A stretch of DNA of 64,000 nt from JADJNW01 sp964526645 (GTDB lineage: Bacteria > Bacteroidota > Bacteroidia > Chitinophagales > Saprospiraceae), in assembly GCA_964526645.1 (NCBI GenBank), contig CAZGJN010000002.1, positions 124,001 to 188,000 of the forward strand. The letters run 5' to 3'. Positions 26,824 to 36,164 of this stretch are shown here, one piece after another (the stretch's first letter is position 1; every line of letters begins with the position of its first letter). The notes under the pieces are model-generated. The model ran no database searches. It saw only the letters and a program-made list of their open reading frames with translations, and was not told where the DNA came from. A program made the translations under genes and the position numbers.

Positions 26824-28098
26824 TCAATTCATTCCTTTTGCTTTCATCAACAAACTCGTGTCGCCGTAGCTCAAAAAACGAAAGGCATTCGCTAAGGCAT
26901 AATCATAGATTTTCTTCCAATCTTCGCCCACAAGTGCCGCCACAAGCAACAATAGCGTACTCTTAGGCTGATGAAAGTTGGTAATCAAGCCATCTACTAT
27001 TTTAAACTCGTAGCCAGGTGCAATGAGGAGTTGTGTCGAAAATGTGAGCGTATCTTTTTGATGCAGGTCTAAATGATCCAAAATAGTTTGTAATGCTTTT
27101 TCTATAGAAACATCCGATCTATTCACTTCATAAGGAATCCATTGCTGAATATTAAAAACAAAATCTTTGTTTTGTAATAACTGCACACCACACCAATACA
27201 AACTTTCCAGGGTACGCATGCTGGTAGTGCCAACCGCAATGATGGGCTTCCGGGAATGCTTCGCTTCTAACAGTTTTTTAGTCACCGCCCTTTGCACAAA
27301 AATACTTTCTTCGTGCATGTAGTGATCTGCCATTCGCTCCGTTTTTACAGGCTTAAAAGTGCCCGCACCCACATGCAAGGTGACAAATAATCGCTCGACT
27401 TTTTTTATATCCAAACTAGCAAAAACGGTGTTTGTAAAGTGTAAACCCGCCGTGGGCGCTGCTACAGAGCCTTGCGCGTGCGCGTAGATGGTTTGATAGC
27501 GTTCCTCATCTGCGGTTACATTTTCCCGATTTAAATAAGGCGGCAAAGGAATGATGCCCGCTTGTGCCAGTACTTCGCCAAACGATGAACTCGCTGCATC
27601 CCAATTAAATTCTATTTCAAAAGCGTCTTCCAGGGGTTGAATGCGCTGAACCCCCAGCGATCCGGGTACTCCAAAGCGATCAAATCGCTTGACCGCTACT
27701 CCCGTTTTCCATTTTCGGTTATTCCCGATCAGACACTTCCAACGCACCGGTGAGGTACTCGAAAAATTTTGCTGATAATCATGCGGCGCAAGTGGTTCTA
27801 AACATAGAATTTCAATTTGTCCTTCATTTTCCAAAATAAAATGCAACCGAGCATGAATCACTTTCGTATCATTGAACACCAATACCGCGCCATCAGGCAA
27901 ATGCTCATGTAATTGCTGAAAAATAGTGTGGCTGATTTGTCCATTTTGATACAATAGCAATTTAGACTGGTCGCGCACATCCAATGGAAATTTGGCAATA
28001 CGCTCCACTGGCAGCGGATAGTCATAGTCTTCAATGCGAATCGCTTTTGGAGAATTTTTCATGCGATACTTCATTCCAAGTACCTCAGAATCAGGCAT
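26824..28098 (-). CDS. queA: tRNA preQ1(34) S-adenosylmethionine ribosyltransferase-isomerase QueA
   Basis: 424 residues from the ATG at 28098; starts at 28074 or 28062 would remove an atypical N-terminal extension and the 8-base overlap with the permease stop. Motifs: YDYPLPVERIA, VFNDTKVIHARL, AAPTAGLHFT, TLHVGAGTFKPV and GLITNFHQPKSTLLLLVAAL. QueA adds the epoxycyclopentanediol ring from SAM to preQ1 in tRNA during queuosine synthesis. Family members are usually about 345-355 aa; this one has extra sequence in the first half (about 95-190), as in longer Bacteroidota forms. Confidence 0.95.
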   Translation of the reverse strand: MPDSEVLGMKYRMKNSPKAIRIEDYDYPLPVERIAKFPLDVRDQSKLLLYQNGQISHTIFQQLHEHLPDGAVLVFNDTKVIHARLHFILENEGQIEILCLEPLAPHDYQQNFSSTSPVRWKCLIGNNRKWKTGVAVKRFDRFGVPGSLGVQRIQPLEDAFEIEFNWDAASSSFGEVLAQAGIIPLPPYLNRENVTADEERYQTIYAHAQGSVAAPTAGLHFTNTVFASLDIKKVERLFVTLHVGAGTFKPVKTERMADHYMHEESIFVQRAVTKKLLEAKHSRKPIIAVGTTSMRTLESLYWCGVQLLQNKDFVFNIQQWIPYEVNRSDVSIEKALQTILDHLDLHQKDTLTFSTQLLIAPGYEFKIVDGLITNFHQPKSTLLLLVAALVGEDWKKIYDYALANAFRFLSYGDTSLLMKAKGMN

Positions 28099-29536
28099 CC
28101 ATTTGTTTTCGATTTTTCCGATTCCAATACAAATAAAATGGCGTACCGATCAAAATGAGGAATAAGCCGATGCCTGCATCACGCGGGCGCGTGATCACTG
28201 TATTGAGTACCAGATAAGTGCAAAAAATAATGTAAAGCACCGGTATTACAGGATAACCTAAAGCTTTGTATGGGCGGGGGGTATCCGGTTCCTTTCGGCG
28301 CATCACAAAAACACCAACAACAATTGCACCATAGAAAATGAATTGCGCGAAGACGAGCATATCTGTCAATTGATCAAAACTACCCGAAAACACCAAAATA
28401 CTGGATATAATCGCCTGATAAAACAAAGCATTGCCTGGTGTATTAAAACGATGATGGATATGCGCTGCCTTTGGGAAAAAGATGCCTTGCTCCGCCATAG
28501 CGTAGTAGATACGGGCAGCCGCCATGATTGTTGTGTTGGTACAGCCGGCAGTTGTAACCACAATCAGTAACGAAATCATAAATACACCGCCATCTCCAAA
28601 TAACTTCCGAATGACCTCCACTGCGGCAATTTTATTGGTATCTTGCGCTACTGCGATCATTTCATCAATGGGCAACACATACAAGTAGGCAAAATTGACC
28701 AAAAGATACATCGTGATGACGATCAAGGTGCCAAAAATAAGAGAAAGCGGGATGTTCCGCGTTGGATTTTTCACTTCACCCGCCATAAAGCCGAGCGTAA
28801 TCCAGCCTTCATAAGCCCAGAAAGCACCTAACATGGCAGTAAAAATGGCGGTGATAAAACCAAAATTACCGGCACCAAAACTTGCAGGCGGGTATGTAGA
28901 GGCATTCGTTTGGATGTTAGTCATGCCGTTGGTTGCCATTGACAATCCAAGCAGGGTAATAACAAATAAACTGGCGATTACAGCACTGGTGATGATTTTG
29001 CTTACCGCGCTTCCTTCCTTCACACCTCTGAAATTGATAAAACCCAGTATAGTAATAAGCCCTACTGCAGTTAGTTTTACACCCAGATTTTCAAAGGGAT
29101 AAAAAATACCAAAAATGTTGTATGCTTGTTCCACATCTACGCTCAGACGAGGCAGTGGGATTACTGCATTCAGCGAATGCGCAAACACATACGAAATGGA
29201 AGCGATAGAAGCAGATTGAATCGCGGTGAAACTTGACCATCCATAATAAAATGCGAAGGTACGACCATAAACGCGCTTGAAGTAAGCAAACGGACCGCCA
29301 CTTCCTGGCACTATCCCTGCAATTTCTGCTGTGGTGAGTACGCCCAATAATGAAATAAAGCCCGCCAGCAACCAAACCAATAAAACCAAAGAAGGCGATT
29401 GTAATTCTGCTGACATGGGCGCTACTTTCTTGTAAACACCGGATCCAATAATGGAACTTACCACAAGGATAATGGCAGTAGGCAAACCAAATGCCTGTAT
29501 CAGAGTACCTTGCTGTCGCGTCTTTTGCTGGCTCAT
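28091..29536 (-). CDS. APC-family amino acid permease
   Basis: 481 residues from the ATG at 29536 (a TTG at 29542 extends the frame). About twelve hydrophobic helices; the first contains SSIIGSGVYKK, the substrate-binding GSG break of the APC superfamily, and AGIVPGSGGPFAYFKRVYG follows, typical of LAT/Cat-like exchangers and permeases. Substrate cannot be fixed. Its stop overlaps the queA start by 8 bases, so both are in one transcript. Upstream lies a 260-base AT-rich region with repeated ATTGACAAT motifs. Confidence 0.9.
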   Translation of the reverse strand: MSQQKTRQQGTLIQAFGLPTAIILVVSSIIGSGVYKKVAPMSAELQSPSLVLLVWLLAGFISLLGVLTTAEIAGIVPGSGGPFAYFKRVYGRTFAFYYGWSSFTAIQSASIASISYVFAHSLNAVIPLPRLSVDVEQAYNIFGIFYPFENLGVKLTAVGLITILGFINFRGVKEGSAVSKIITSAVIASLFVITLLGLSMATNGMTNIQTNASTYPPASFGAGNFGFITAIFTAMLGAFWAYEGWITLGFMAGEVKNPTRNIPLSLIFGTLIVITMYLLVNFAYLYVLPIDEMIAVAQDTNKIAAVEVIRKLFGDGGVFMISLLIVVTTAGCTNTTIMAAARIYYAMAEQGIFFPKAAHIHHRFNTPGNALFYQAIISSILVFSGSFDQLTDMLVFAQFIFYGAIVVGVFVMRRKEPDTPRPYKALGYPVIPVLYIIFCTYLVLNTVITRPRDAGIGLFLILIGTPFYLYWNRKNRKQMDA

Positions 29537-29646
29537 AGTCAATTCTTTTCAGATGAGAGTTAGGTTTGAAAAAGCATAGATAAGAAAATTGTATGACAGA
29601 TTTTATAGTGACAATCGAGTGTGTTTAAAATTTAAGAATCAAAACA

Positions 29647-29705
29647 ATTGACAATTAAAATTTATTTAATTTTTCCTGTTTTAAAAAACATTGACAATCA
29701 AAATC
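29647..29705. repeat. Direct repeat ATTGACAATyAAAATy upstream of the permease gene
   Basis: ATTGACAATTAAAATT (29647-29662) recurs as ATTGACAATCAAAATC (29690-29705), 43 bases apart; a shorter TTGACAAT occurs at 29761-29768. These lie upstream of the permease-queA unit and may be operator sites or chance AT-rich similarity. Confidence 0.35.
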
Positions 29706-29735
29706 AATTTAAACCCCAGCAGCACTTTGATCCAA

Positions 29736-29775
29736 GCAAAAAAGGATATCGTCCATTCCGTTGACAATATCCTTT
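29736..29775 (-). terminator. Terminator after the small TPR protein gene
   Basis: On the minus strand AAAGGATAT (29775-29767) pairs with ATATCCTTT (29749-29741), then TTTTTT. It closes the TPR gene pair before the permease region. Confidence 0.75.
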
Positions 29776-29799
29776 CTTTCAAAAATCTTGATATTTTGC

Positions 29800-30240
29800 T
29801 TATTGGTTTTCCAAATCTGCAATCTTTTTCTTCGTATTGTCATTTTTTGGATTGAGTTCCAACGACTTTTTGTAATGCTCAATGGCGGCTTTTTTCCCTC
29901 CGGCAGCGGCCAGCGCTTCGCCCAAGCTATTGTAAGCATTGGCAGAATTGGGGTTCATCTTTACATTATATTTGAAAATACGGATAGCTTCACTTGTTTT
30001 ACCAACCCGCAAAAAGGCATAGCCTATTGCACTTACATCCTCTTCTCCAAAGTCAGTTGCACTACTTTGATCATTCACCAATTTAATAAATTGCTGATAG
30101 GCAGCCTCCGCTCCTTTATTTTCTATCGTGTTAGCTATCTTATTGGCAATAGGAGCCGTGGGCGTTTCGGAATTTGTTTGTGCGGCTAAAAAAAGGGAAA
30201 AAGACAGCAAAAAGCTTACTAAAAACGTTTGTTTTTTCAT
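29800..30240 (-). CDS. Secreted TPR protein, short
   Basis: 146 residues with a signal peptide (about 1-21). The C-terminal half is made of tetratricopeptide repeats: a degenerate one around AFLRVGKTSEAIRIFKYNV, then AYNSLGEALAAAGGKKAAIEHYKKSLELNPKN. It shares nearly identical TPR segments with the next upstream gene (30309-31067), so the pair arose by duplication with loss or gain of the N-terminal domain. TPRs bind proteins; the partner is unknown. A terminator follows. Confidence 0.8.
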   Translation of the reverse strand: MKKQTFLVSFLLSFSLFLAAQTNSETPTAPIANKIANTIENKGAEAAYQQFIKLVNDQSSATDFGEEDVSAIGYAFLRVGKTSEAIRIFKYNVKMNPNSANAYNSLGEALAAAGGKKAAIEHYKKSLELNPKNDNTKKKIADLENQ

Positions 30241-30308
30241 AGTAAAATCGGATTTTGGATAAAAATTAATGCTCTAAAGATAGGTTTTTCCTTTAAAATA
30301 TTCGTATC

Positions 30309-31067
30309 TCATTGTTTTTCTAATTGAACAATCATTTTTTTAGCATTTTCATTTTTGGGATTGAGCTCCAGCGATTTTTTGTAGTGTTCTATTGCCTTTT
30401 GCTTTTGTCCATCTGTCATTAATGCTTCTGCCAAGCTATCGTGCACATTGCCTGATGCTGGATTCATTTTTACATTATATTCAAAAACCTCAATAGCTTC
30501 TTTGACATGACCGGCGGACAAAAAGGCATAGCCCAGCTTGTTTACATCCAATTCTCCTGCGTAGATTTCATCGCTACCCCTGGTGAAAGATCGGAATGCT
30601 TCGATAGCCTCAGCGGCATTTTGTTGCTGCAGCATTTTCCCAACCGTGGCGGAAATTGCCGGCTTGGCAGGCAGTACTCGCACGATTTCCATTTCCCATT
30701 CTACATAATCTCCCGGAAGATTTTTGCTAATGGGCGTATCCCCCATTTCTTTTTTGAAATCATCAATGGGAATATAAAACAAGTATTTACCTCCCTCAGC
30801 GATTACCTTAGTCGCTATTTGGAAGTTTGCGGATAAATCTTTCACTATCTGGTAGCTCGGTGCGCCTAAGGGGTATGTAGAGCCAAGAATTTTACCTTCG
30901 GTATTGCGGATGAGAAAAAACGCTTCTATCGCATGCTCCTCGTTAGCGGTTTCGCCCTTGCCTTCGCGAAGGACGTTGTATGCCCAACCGTTGGAAAGTT
31001 TGGCGTGTTGTGCAAAAAGCGTTAATGACAACGCCGAAAATAGAAACAGGAATATATTTTTTTTCAT
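30309..31067 (-). CDS. Secreted protein with an FKBP-like domain and C-terminal TPRs
   Basis: 252 residues, signal peptide at about 1-19. Residues about 25-135 read like a worn FKBP domain: GWAYNVLREGKGETA at the start, an SYQIVKDLSANFQIATKVIAEGGKYLFYIP middle, and WEMEIVRVLP at the end. Several active-site aromatics of true FKBPs are not evident. Residues about 145-252 carry TPRs, including AIEHYKKSLELNPKN, shared with the downstream paralogue. It probably acts in the periplasm as a binding or chaperone protein; isomerase activity is doubtful. Confidence 0.75.
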   Translation of the reverse strand: MKKNIFLFLFSALSLTLFAQHAKLSNGWAYNVLREGKGETANEEHAIEAFFLIRNTEGKILGSTYPLGAPSYQIVKDLSANFQIATKVIAEGGKYLFYIPIDDFKKEMGDTPISKNLPGDYVEWEMEIVRVLPAKPAISATVGKMLQQQNAAEAIEAFRSFTRGSDEIYAGELDVNKLGYAFLSAGHVKEAIEVFEYNVKMNPASGNVHDSLAEALMTDGQKQKAIEHYKKSLELNPKNENAKKMIVQLEKQ

Positions 31068-31177
31068 ACGGGGGGACTTGGTGAAATAATTTATTTAAAG
31101 ATAAGATTTTTTAAAATACCTAACGCTTGCAAGGCGTATTTTGGTCAAACCAGGTATATTTTTAACATTTTCCGCAG

Positions 31178-32536
31178 CTATTTCTTTTTTACTTTTTCAC
31201 CTTTTACGACTTTTCGGATTTGGCTGGGCAAAAGGCTAATCATGCCACCTGACAGTTTTTCGAGACTAAATGCCAGGAGAATGTAAGCTTCTGTGATACC
31301 TGGAACGGGCAAAAAAACAACAGAGAAAAAAGGGATAAACTTTGGAATATCCTTGAGCTGGCTGAGGGCTGCTTTAATCTCCTGCTCATCAGGCAATTCA
31401 CTATTTTTGCTCAAGTGTAGCTTATTCACCAGGAGCTTGCCAAAGGTCAGTGCCATATCGCGGGTTTCTAGGGCTTCCATTTTGGCAGCATAGCCAAGTT
31501 TGACAAAATTTTCGACTACGGCCTGCCCCAAAAGTAAAATTCCTGTTTTCTTTCCTTTGAAAAAGTGTAATTGTTCCCCGTGTAAATAGAGGAAACACCC
31601 CAAATCCGCTTTGCTACTGAGCAAATCATCCGTGGTGAGTTGTAGTTTTTCCAGCAAAGGTTTCAAAAAAGCATCTTCCAGCGGGTCCACCTCCGCATCC
31701 ACATGAATAGCAAGCAAACAAATATCGAGTAGAAAACGGCGCGCCATCCAGTTGAGTGCCGGAATCGCCAGTTGGTCGAGCTGAATCCCATTTTCAAAAA
31801 TGACCCGCAAGTCTTCTCTTTCTTTTTCGAGCAAAAGCTTCGAGGAGCGCTCAAACTGAAGGAGCAAGGATTTTTCCTGCGGCGCAACTCGCTGATCGGC
31901 AAAGGCAGCGGTAGCGATCAACTGTAGGGTTAGTTTTTTTAGCGCTATTTTTTGATGGATAATTTGGTCAAAATAAATAGTCTCCTGAAAATCAGGGTTT
32001 TGAACAGCTTTGCAATAGTCCAAAAAACAATACAAATCCCAAAATAACTGGCTACTGATACCGGTTTTGCGGAAATCGAAATAATTTTTTTTGAAATGAA
32101 TTCGCTGAAAAAGGACTTGCTCCAACAGCTCCGGCACTTCGATATTAGTGTGCTGATGAATCCCGCTGTAGTAATTGCGAATGAGCTGCCCGGCCTGCTC
32201 CACGGCAAGCTCGTAAGCCGCCCCGGTCGGTAGCACCTTTTCCAAAAGTTGGGCGTGAACCATCACATCCAGCAAAATGAGCTTGACACGATCCGAATGC
32301 TCTAATTCATCCAATATACCATTATTTGATTGAAATGGATAATGTACAGGAAACCCATAAATCAAGCCGCTCCGTTGCAAAACGGCATACAAGGGATTAC
32401 CCAAGCAAGCGAATCGATCCGCGAGCGACTCCTGGAGGCTTTCGGTGAGTTTATTGACATGATCGAATTGCAAAGGATGTCGCTTCCGATAATGTAAATA
32501 TTCATTAAACCAATTAGCGGTATTGAAATTAATCAT
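31178..32536 (-). CDS. LETM1-related protein with TerB-like region
   Basis: 452 residues from the ATG at 32536; a promoter at 32564-32595 places the likely transcription start downstream of the longer frame's 32566 start. The middle (about 205-320) is TerB-like: IATAAFADQRVAPQEKSLL and ICLLAIHVDAEVDPLEDAFL, both with the acidic Asp/Glu pattern of TerB metal sites. The C-terminus (about 390-452) matches the LETM1-like module: LKDIPKFIPFFSVVFLPVPG. It resembles the family named LETM1-related biofilm-associated proteins in Flavobacteriia. The exact role is unknown. Confidence 0.75.
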   Translation of the reverse strand: MINFNTANWFNEYLHYRKRHPLQFDHVNKLTESLQESLADRFACLGNPLYAVLQRSGLIYGFPVHYPFQSNNGILDELEHSDRVKLILLDVMVHAQLLEKVLPTGAAYELAVEQAGQLIRNYYSGIHQHTNIEVPELLEQVLFQRIHFKKNYFDFRKTGISSQLFWDLYCFLDYCKAVQNPDFQETIYFDQIIHQKIALKKLTLQLIATAAFADQRVAPQEKSLLLQFERSSKLLLEKEREDLRVIFENGIQLDQLAIPALNWMARRFLLDICLLAIHVDAEVDPLEDAFLKPLLEKLQLTTDDLLSSKADLGCFLYLHGEQLHFFKGKKTGILLLGQAVVENFVKLGYAAKMEALETRDMALTFGKLLVNKLHLSKNSELPDEQEIKAALSQLKDIPKFIPFFSVVFLPVPGITEAYILLAFSLEKLSGGMISLLPSQIRKVVKGEKVKKK

Positions 32537-32563
32537 AATTCCGTTTGAATGAACAATTTTGCA

Positions 32564-32595
32564 CAAAAATAGGCGGGTATATGATTTCGAGGCAA
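32564..32595 (-). promoter_or_regulatory. Bacteroidota-type promoter for the LETM1-related gene
   Basis: On the minus strand TTG (32595-32593), a 21-base spacer, then TATTTTTG (32571-32564). Transcription would start near 32556, 20 bases before the ATG at 32536, which favours that start over the longer open frame. Confidence 0.55.
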
Positions 32596-32626
32596 TATTT
32601 TTCGATTGAAGTGGAAAAACTTTTGC

Positions 32627-34111
32627 TCATTTCAGTCTGCTTATGCCGGCTTTGGCTTTTTGGTGCAACTCCGACTTATATTCAGCAGGATTGATTTCGA
32701 GGCATAAGGTATAATATTTTCGGGCTTCAGGTATTTGCTCCAGTGTCTCGTATATCAAACCTGTTTGCAAAGCCGCATTGCAAGCATAAAAAGAAGGCTT
32801 GTAGCGCCCTTGTTCAATTGCTTTATCGTAGTAAGTGATTGCCTCCTTGTGCCGTTTTAAACCATGCAAGATGCGCCCCATCCGGTAAAGGTATTCCAGT
32901 TGATTTTGAGCAGAAGAAAAATCCGCTGCGGTTTTCCCCTGCAATTGCTGATAAGCCTTTTGAAAATAACCTCCATCAAATAGTAAGCGAGCTTTGAGCA
33001 AGCTTGCATCAGGGATCAAGCCCGATTTAGCTTCCTGCAAGGCATTTTTGTCTGCGCCTGTTTCTGCCTTACCTTGATTTAGCAAAGATTTCATGTATAG
33101 GCTGTAGGATTTTTTGTCCCCCTGAAGCAAAGCGTGCCAGGCTAATTTTTGATACGCCTCTTTAATTCCGTTTTCGCCTTTGAAATGTTGTACAAAAGCT
33201 GACAAATATTGCCCTGCATCCTGATCCAAACGCCTTAACTTGGCAATCCCCAACAGCCAATCGAGCATGGGGAAGGGCATAAAGCCCTGCCCTTTGGGAC
33301 GGGATTCCAATAGCGCAATTGCCTGGTCATTTCTGCCAGTTCGCATCGCGATGGTAGAAAGAATAAAACAGTGCATCGCATTTTCTGTGGGTTGCCAAGT
33401 GGCAGATTGAATAGCTTTCCAGGCTTTTTCTCCTTTATTTTCAATATCCAACAAAATAAAAGCATATAACACAAGGGTTTCCTCTTCAAAAAGGAAGTCG
33501 GTTCTATGTGCATATTGCAAAACCTGCTCTATTTCCTGCCTGCCTTGTGCAATGGTGCCCTTCAGCCCGCCAAGGAGTTTAGCGCCCCATTTGTAATTGT
33601 CGGGAATCGTTCCTACCAAAGCATGCAAAATGCCCAAATCTTTTTTGTTGAGTATAAAATCGGGGAATTTTTGCTGATTTTTTTGCAATAGTTTGTGTGC
33701 CCTGCTGATCTCCTGAAAAGCATTGACATACTCTCCAAATCGGAGCGCGACCAAAGCCCATTGCAGGCGAATATCAGCTTGCACAAAAAGGTAATAGGGC
33801 GAATGTGGATTGCCTGCTTTTATTTTCGCGATACGCTCTTCTTTATTGGCTTTCAGCTTTTTATATTCCTGCGGGTTTTGATTAAGGTAAAGGCTCAAAA
33901 AATCAATATAATTTTCGATATGGTAAGCAATTAGGTTCTCTTTGTCCTGAGATTTCATTCTGGAAAGCAATAAGCTTGCCTCCTGAAAGTGCAGACTTGT
34001 GGCGCTTTTGTATGCTTTTGTGGCATCATCTGTAAATTCAAAGCGCTTTTCGGCATGCGTGGCACTCCGAATAAAGACGAGCAAGAGTATTATCAGCGCT
34101 ATCTTTTCCAT
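32627..34111 (-). CDS. Secreted TPR-repeat protein
   Basis: 494 residues with a signal peptide (about 1-20). The body is almost entirely helical. TPR-like units are visible at FILSTIAMRTGRNDQAIALLE, at YLYRMGRILHGLKRHKEAITYYDKAIEQGR, and in the last repeat, ALQTGLIYETLEQIPEARKYYTLCLEINP. Similar proteins are widespread in Bacteroidota without assigned function. It is a single gene between the LETM1-related gene and the terminator of the panC-to-zinc-ribbon unit. Confidence 0.8.
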   Translation of the reverse strand: MEKIALIILLLVFIRSATHAEKRFEFTDDATKAYKSATSLHFQEASLLLSRMKSQDKENLIAYHIENYIDFLSLYLNQNPQEYKKLKANKEERIAKIKAGNPHSPYYLFVQADIRLQWALVALRFGEYVNAFQEISRAHKLLQKNQQKFPDFILNKKDLGILHALVGTIPDNYKWGAKLLGGLKGTIAQGRQEIEQVLQYAHRTDFLFEEETLVLYAFILLDIENKGEKAWKAIQSATWQPTENAMHCFILSTIAMRTGRNDQAIALLESRPKGQGFMPFPMLDWLLGIAKLRRLDQDAGQYLSAFVQHFKGENGIKEAYQKLAWHALLQGDKKSYSLYMKSLLNQGKAETGADKNALQEAKSGLIPDASLLKARLLFDGGYFQKAYQQLQGKTAADFSSAQNQLEYLYRMGRILHGLKRHKEAITYYDKAIEQGRYKPSFYACNAALQTGLIYETLEQIPEARKYYTLCLEINPAEYKSELHQKAKAGISRLK

Positions 34112-34125
34112 AAGTAGCTTTCGAT

Positions 34126-34177
34126 AAAAAACAGAAAAGCCTTGAGAAAACAGGCAAGGCTGAGTTCCTCAAGGCTT
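34126..34177 (-). terminator. Terminator of the panC-to-zinc-ribbon transcription unit
   Basis: On the minus strand AAGCCTTGAG (34177-34168) pairs with CTCAAGGCTT (34146-34137), followed by TTCTGTTTTTT. It lies 130 bases after the zinc-ribbon gene stop. Confidence 0.78.
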
Positions 34178-34306
34178 GTGTAATATTGCTGCAATTTAGC
34201 TGAAATTGCTAAAAATGCGTAGCTTTTTAAAACATTTAATTTTATAGTAGCTGGCGCAAATACTGGTTTGAAATAGACTTACCAGCAACTAAATACTTTC
34301 TAAGGT

Positions 34307-35080
34307 CTATTCTTCCATTTCGTGCACGTGTGCGTGCTCAGAAGTCTCCCCCAGCAAGCTTTCATCCACCAGGATACGACCGCAGTGCTCACAAGCGATA
34401 ATCTTTTTGTGCATACCGATCTCCACTTGCATTTGCGGTGGAATTTTGTTGAAACAGCCCCCACAAGCGCTTCTTTCTACCGTTACAATAGCTAAGCCAT
34501 TACGAGAACCGTTGCGAATTTTGTCGTAGGCTTTTATCAGGCGATCTTCAATTTTATGGCGCAATTCTTCCGATTTTTTACGGAGCGCAGCCTCTTCTTT
34601 TTCTGTTTTTTCAATAATTTGGGCCAGTTCTCCTTTTTTCTGTTCTAACTCTTTTTGTTTTTTCTGGAGGCGTTCTTCCGTGGTAGCCAGGTTTTCTTCT
34701 CTGCTTTCAATGTCCATTTTGGCCTGGCGCATTTTCTTTTCTGATAATTGGATCTCCAGCTTTTGCATTTCCAGTTCTTTCGTCAAGGCTTCAAATTCAC
34801 GGTTATTTTTTACATTATCCATTTGTGCTTGATACCGCAAAATCAAGGCTTCCGAATCTTTTATATTCGCTTGTTGCCTGTTTAGCTCTGCTTGTAATTC
34901 CTTAACACTATTTTTTGTCCGATTCAGGCGAGTTTCCAAGCCCTCGATTTCGTCTTCTAGGTCTTCTACTTCATTTGGTAGTTCCCCTTTGAGGGTTTGA
35001 ATTTCATCAATCTGAGAATCAATCAATTGTAATTCGTATAATTGCCGGAGTTTTTCTTCGACAGTCAGTTCGACAGCCAT
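34307..35080 (-). CDS. Coiled-coil protein with C-terminal C4 zinc ribbon
   Basis: 257 residues from the ATG at 35080; the frame extends to 35119, but this start opens the usual family N-terminus (MAVELTVEEKLRQLYELQ). Residues about 30-190 form a long, highly charged antiparallel coiled coil. The end has two CxxC pairs, ACGGC and CEHCG, 25 residues apart, making a C4 zinc ribbon. It belongs to the CT398/HP0958-like family, linked elsewhere to RNA or secretion functions. It follows the nif3-like gene by 48 bases, a pairing common in bacteria. Confidence 0.88.
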   Translation of the reverse strand: MAVELTVEEKLRQLYELQLIDSQIDEIQTLKGELPNEVEDLEDEIEGLETRLNRTKNSVKELQAELNRQQANIKDSEALILRYQAQMDNVKNNREFEALTKELEMQKLEIQLSEKKMRQAKMDIESREENLATTEERLQKKQKELEQKKGELAQIIEKTEKEEAALRKKSEELRHKIEDRLIKAYDKIRNGSRNGLAIVTVERSACGGCFNKIPPQMQVEIGMHKKIIACEHCGRILVDESLLGETSEHAHVHEMEE

Positions 35081-35128
35081 TTTTATATTGATTTTATTTT
35101 GTGATCGAAATAAAGACAAAGCATTTAT

Positions 35129-36151
35129 TTACAAGTAGTTGACCGGATTTGTGTTTCGGTCTGTGCAATGGAGTGCAAAGTTACTGAATTTTTTGGAAAT
35201 AATCTCGTATAAAAGTTCTATAGTAAATTGTTCGCTTTCAAAATGCCCAATATCTGCAATGACGATTTTGCCTTCCGACTCGAAAAATTCATGGTACTTG
35301 AAATCAGAACTCACGAACACATCCGCTTGTTGGGCAATAGCATCCGGCAATAAAAAACTGCCCGCGCCGCCGCATACAGCGATAGAATACACCTCTTCCT
35401 TCTGATTCAATGAAGTATATTTTATACAGTGAAGCGATAGTTTTTCTTTGAGGTATTGCAGAAAGTCCATTGCTGCCATTGGTTTTGGCAACGCCCCAAT
35501 CATCCCTGACCCTACCTCGCTACTGTTTGTAGCCAAATCTGTCCACTCGGCTACCAGGTCATTTTTACGGAGGATATTTTGAATTTTGCTAAAAAAGCTG
35601 TTGTTAATAAGGGCTTCGAGCCTTATGACTGCTTCGCTGCCTTCTGCTGTGTAATTGATTTGTTCCGAAGTATTGAGCGCCGTGATACCTGCATTTATCA
35701 AAAAATTGCGGGTGATTTTCAGGTTTTCGGGAGTTACTAACACTGTCATTTTTTTTAGGATCGGCTTGGGAGCGAGTATTCTGGTGTGGAGCAAGCCCAG
35801 TTTTTCGCAGATTTTAGCATTGACCCCCTTGTGGTAAACATTGTCCAGATTGGTGTGAATGGCATAAATCGCAATGTCATTTTTTAAGGCTTTGATCACC
35901 GTGCGCTCCACATAATTGCGCCCCGTGAGCTTTTTTAGCCCTCTGAAAATGATAGGATGATGCGCAATGATAAGATTGCAGCCCTTTTCGACGGCTTCTT
36001 CGATGATCGCTTCCGTAGAGTCCAGGCAAATCAAAACACCTTTGATATCTGCCTCTGCATTGCCAACCAGCAGCCCAGTATTGTCGTAAGATTCTTGATA
36101 AACCGGCGGCGCAATTGTTTCCAGAAAAGCAGTTAAATCCTTTATTTTCAT
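35129..36151 (-). CDS. Nif3-like dinuclear metal centre protein
   Basis: 340 residues from the ATG at 36151; the open frame to 36190 would overlap rfaE2. Metal-ligand motifs of the family are present: IIAHHPIIF, AIHTNLDN, and near the end IADIGHFESEQF. A PII/CutA1-like insert (about 125-220) separates the two halves, as in the long Nif3/YqfO form; the short form is about 250 aa. The family forms hexamers with two metals per subunit and is annotated as GTP cyclohydrolase I type 2-like, though its biochemical role is unsettled. Confidence 0.92.
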   Translation of the reverse strand: MKIKDLTAFLETIAPPVYQESYDNTGLLVGNAEADIKGVLICLDSTEAIIEEAVEKGCNLIIAHHPIIFRGLKKLTGRNYVERTVIKALKNDIAIYAIHTNLDNVYHKGVNAKICEKLGLLHTRILAPKPILKKMTVLVTPENLKITRNFLINAGITALNTSEQINYTAEGSEAVIRLEALINNSFFSKIQNILRKNDLVAEWTDLATNSSEVGSGMIGALPKPMAAMDFLQYLKEKLSLHCIKYTSLNQKEEVYSIAVCGGAGSFLLPDAIAQQADVFVSSDFKYHEFFESEGKIVIADIGHFESEQFTIELLYEIISKKFSNFALHCTDRNTNPVNYL

Positions 36152-36164
36152 AAGAAAGACAGGT

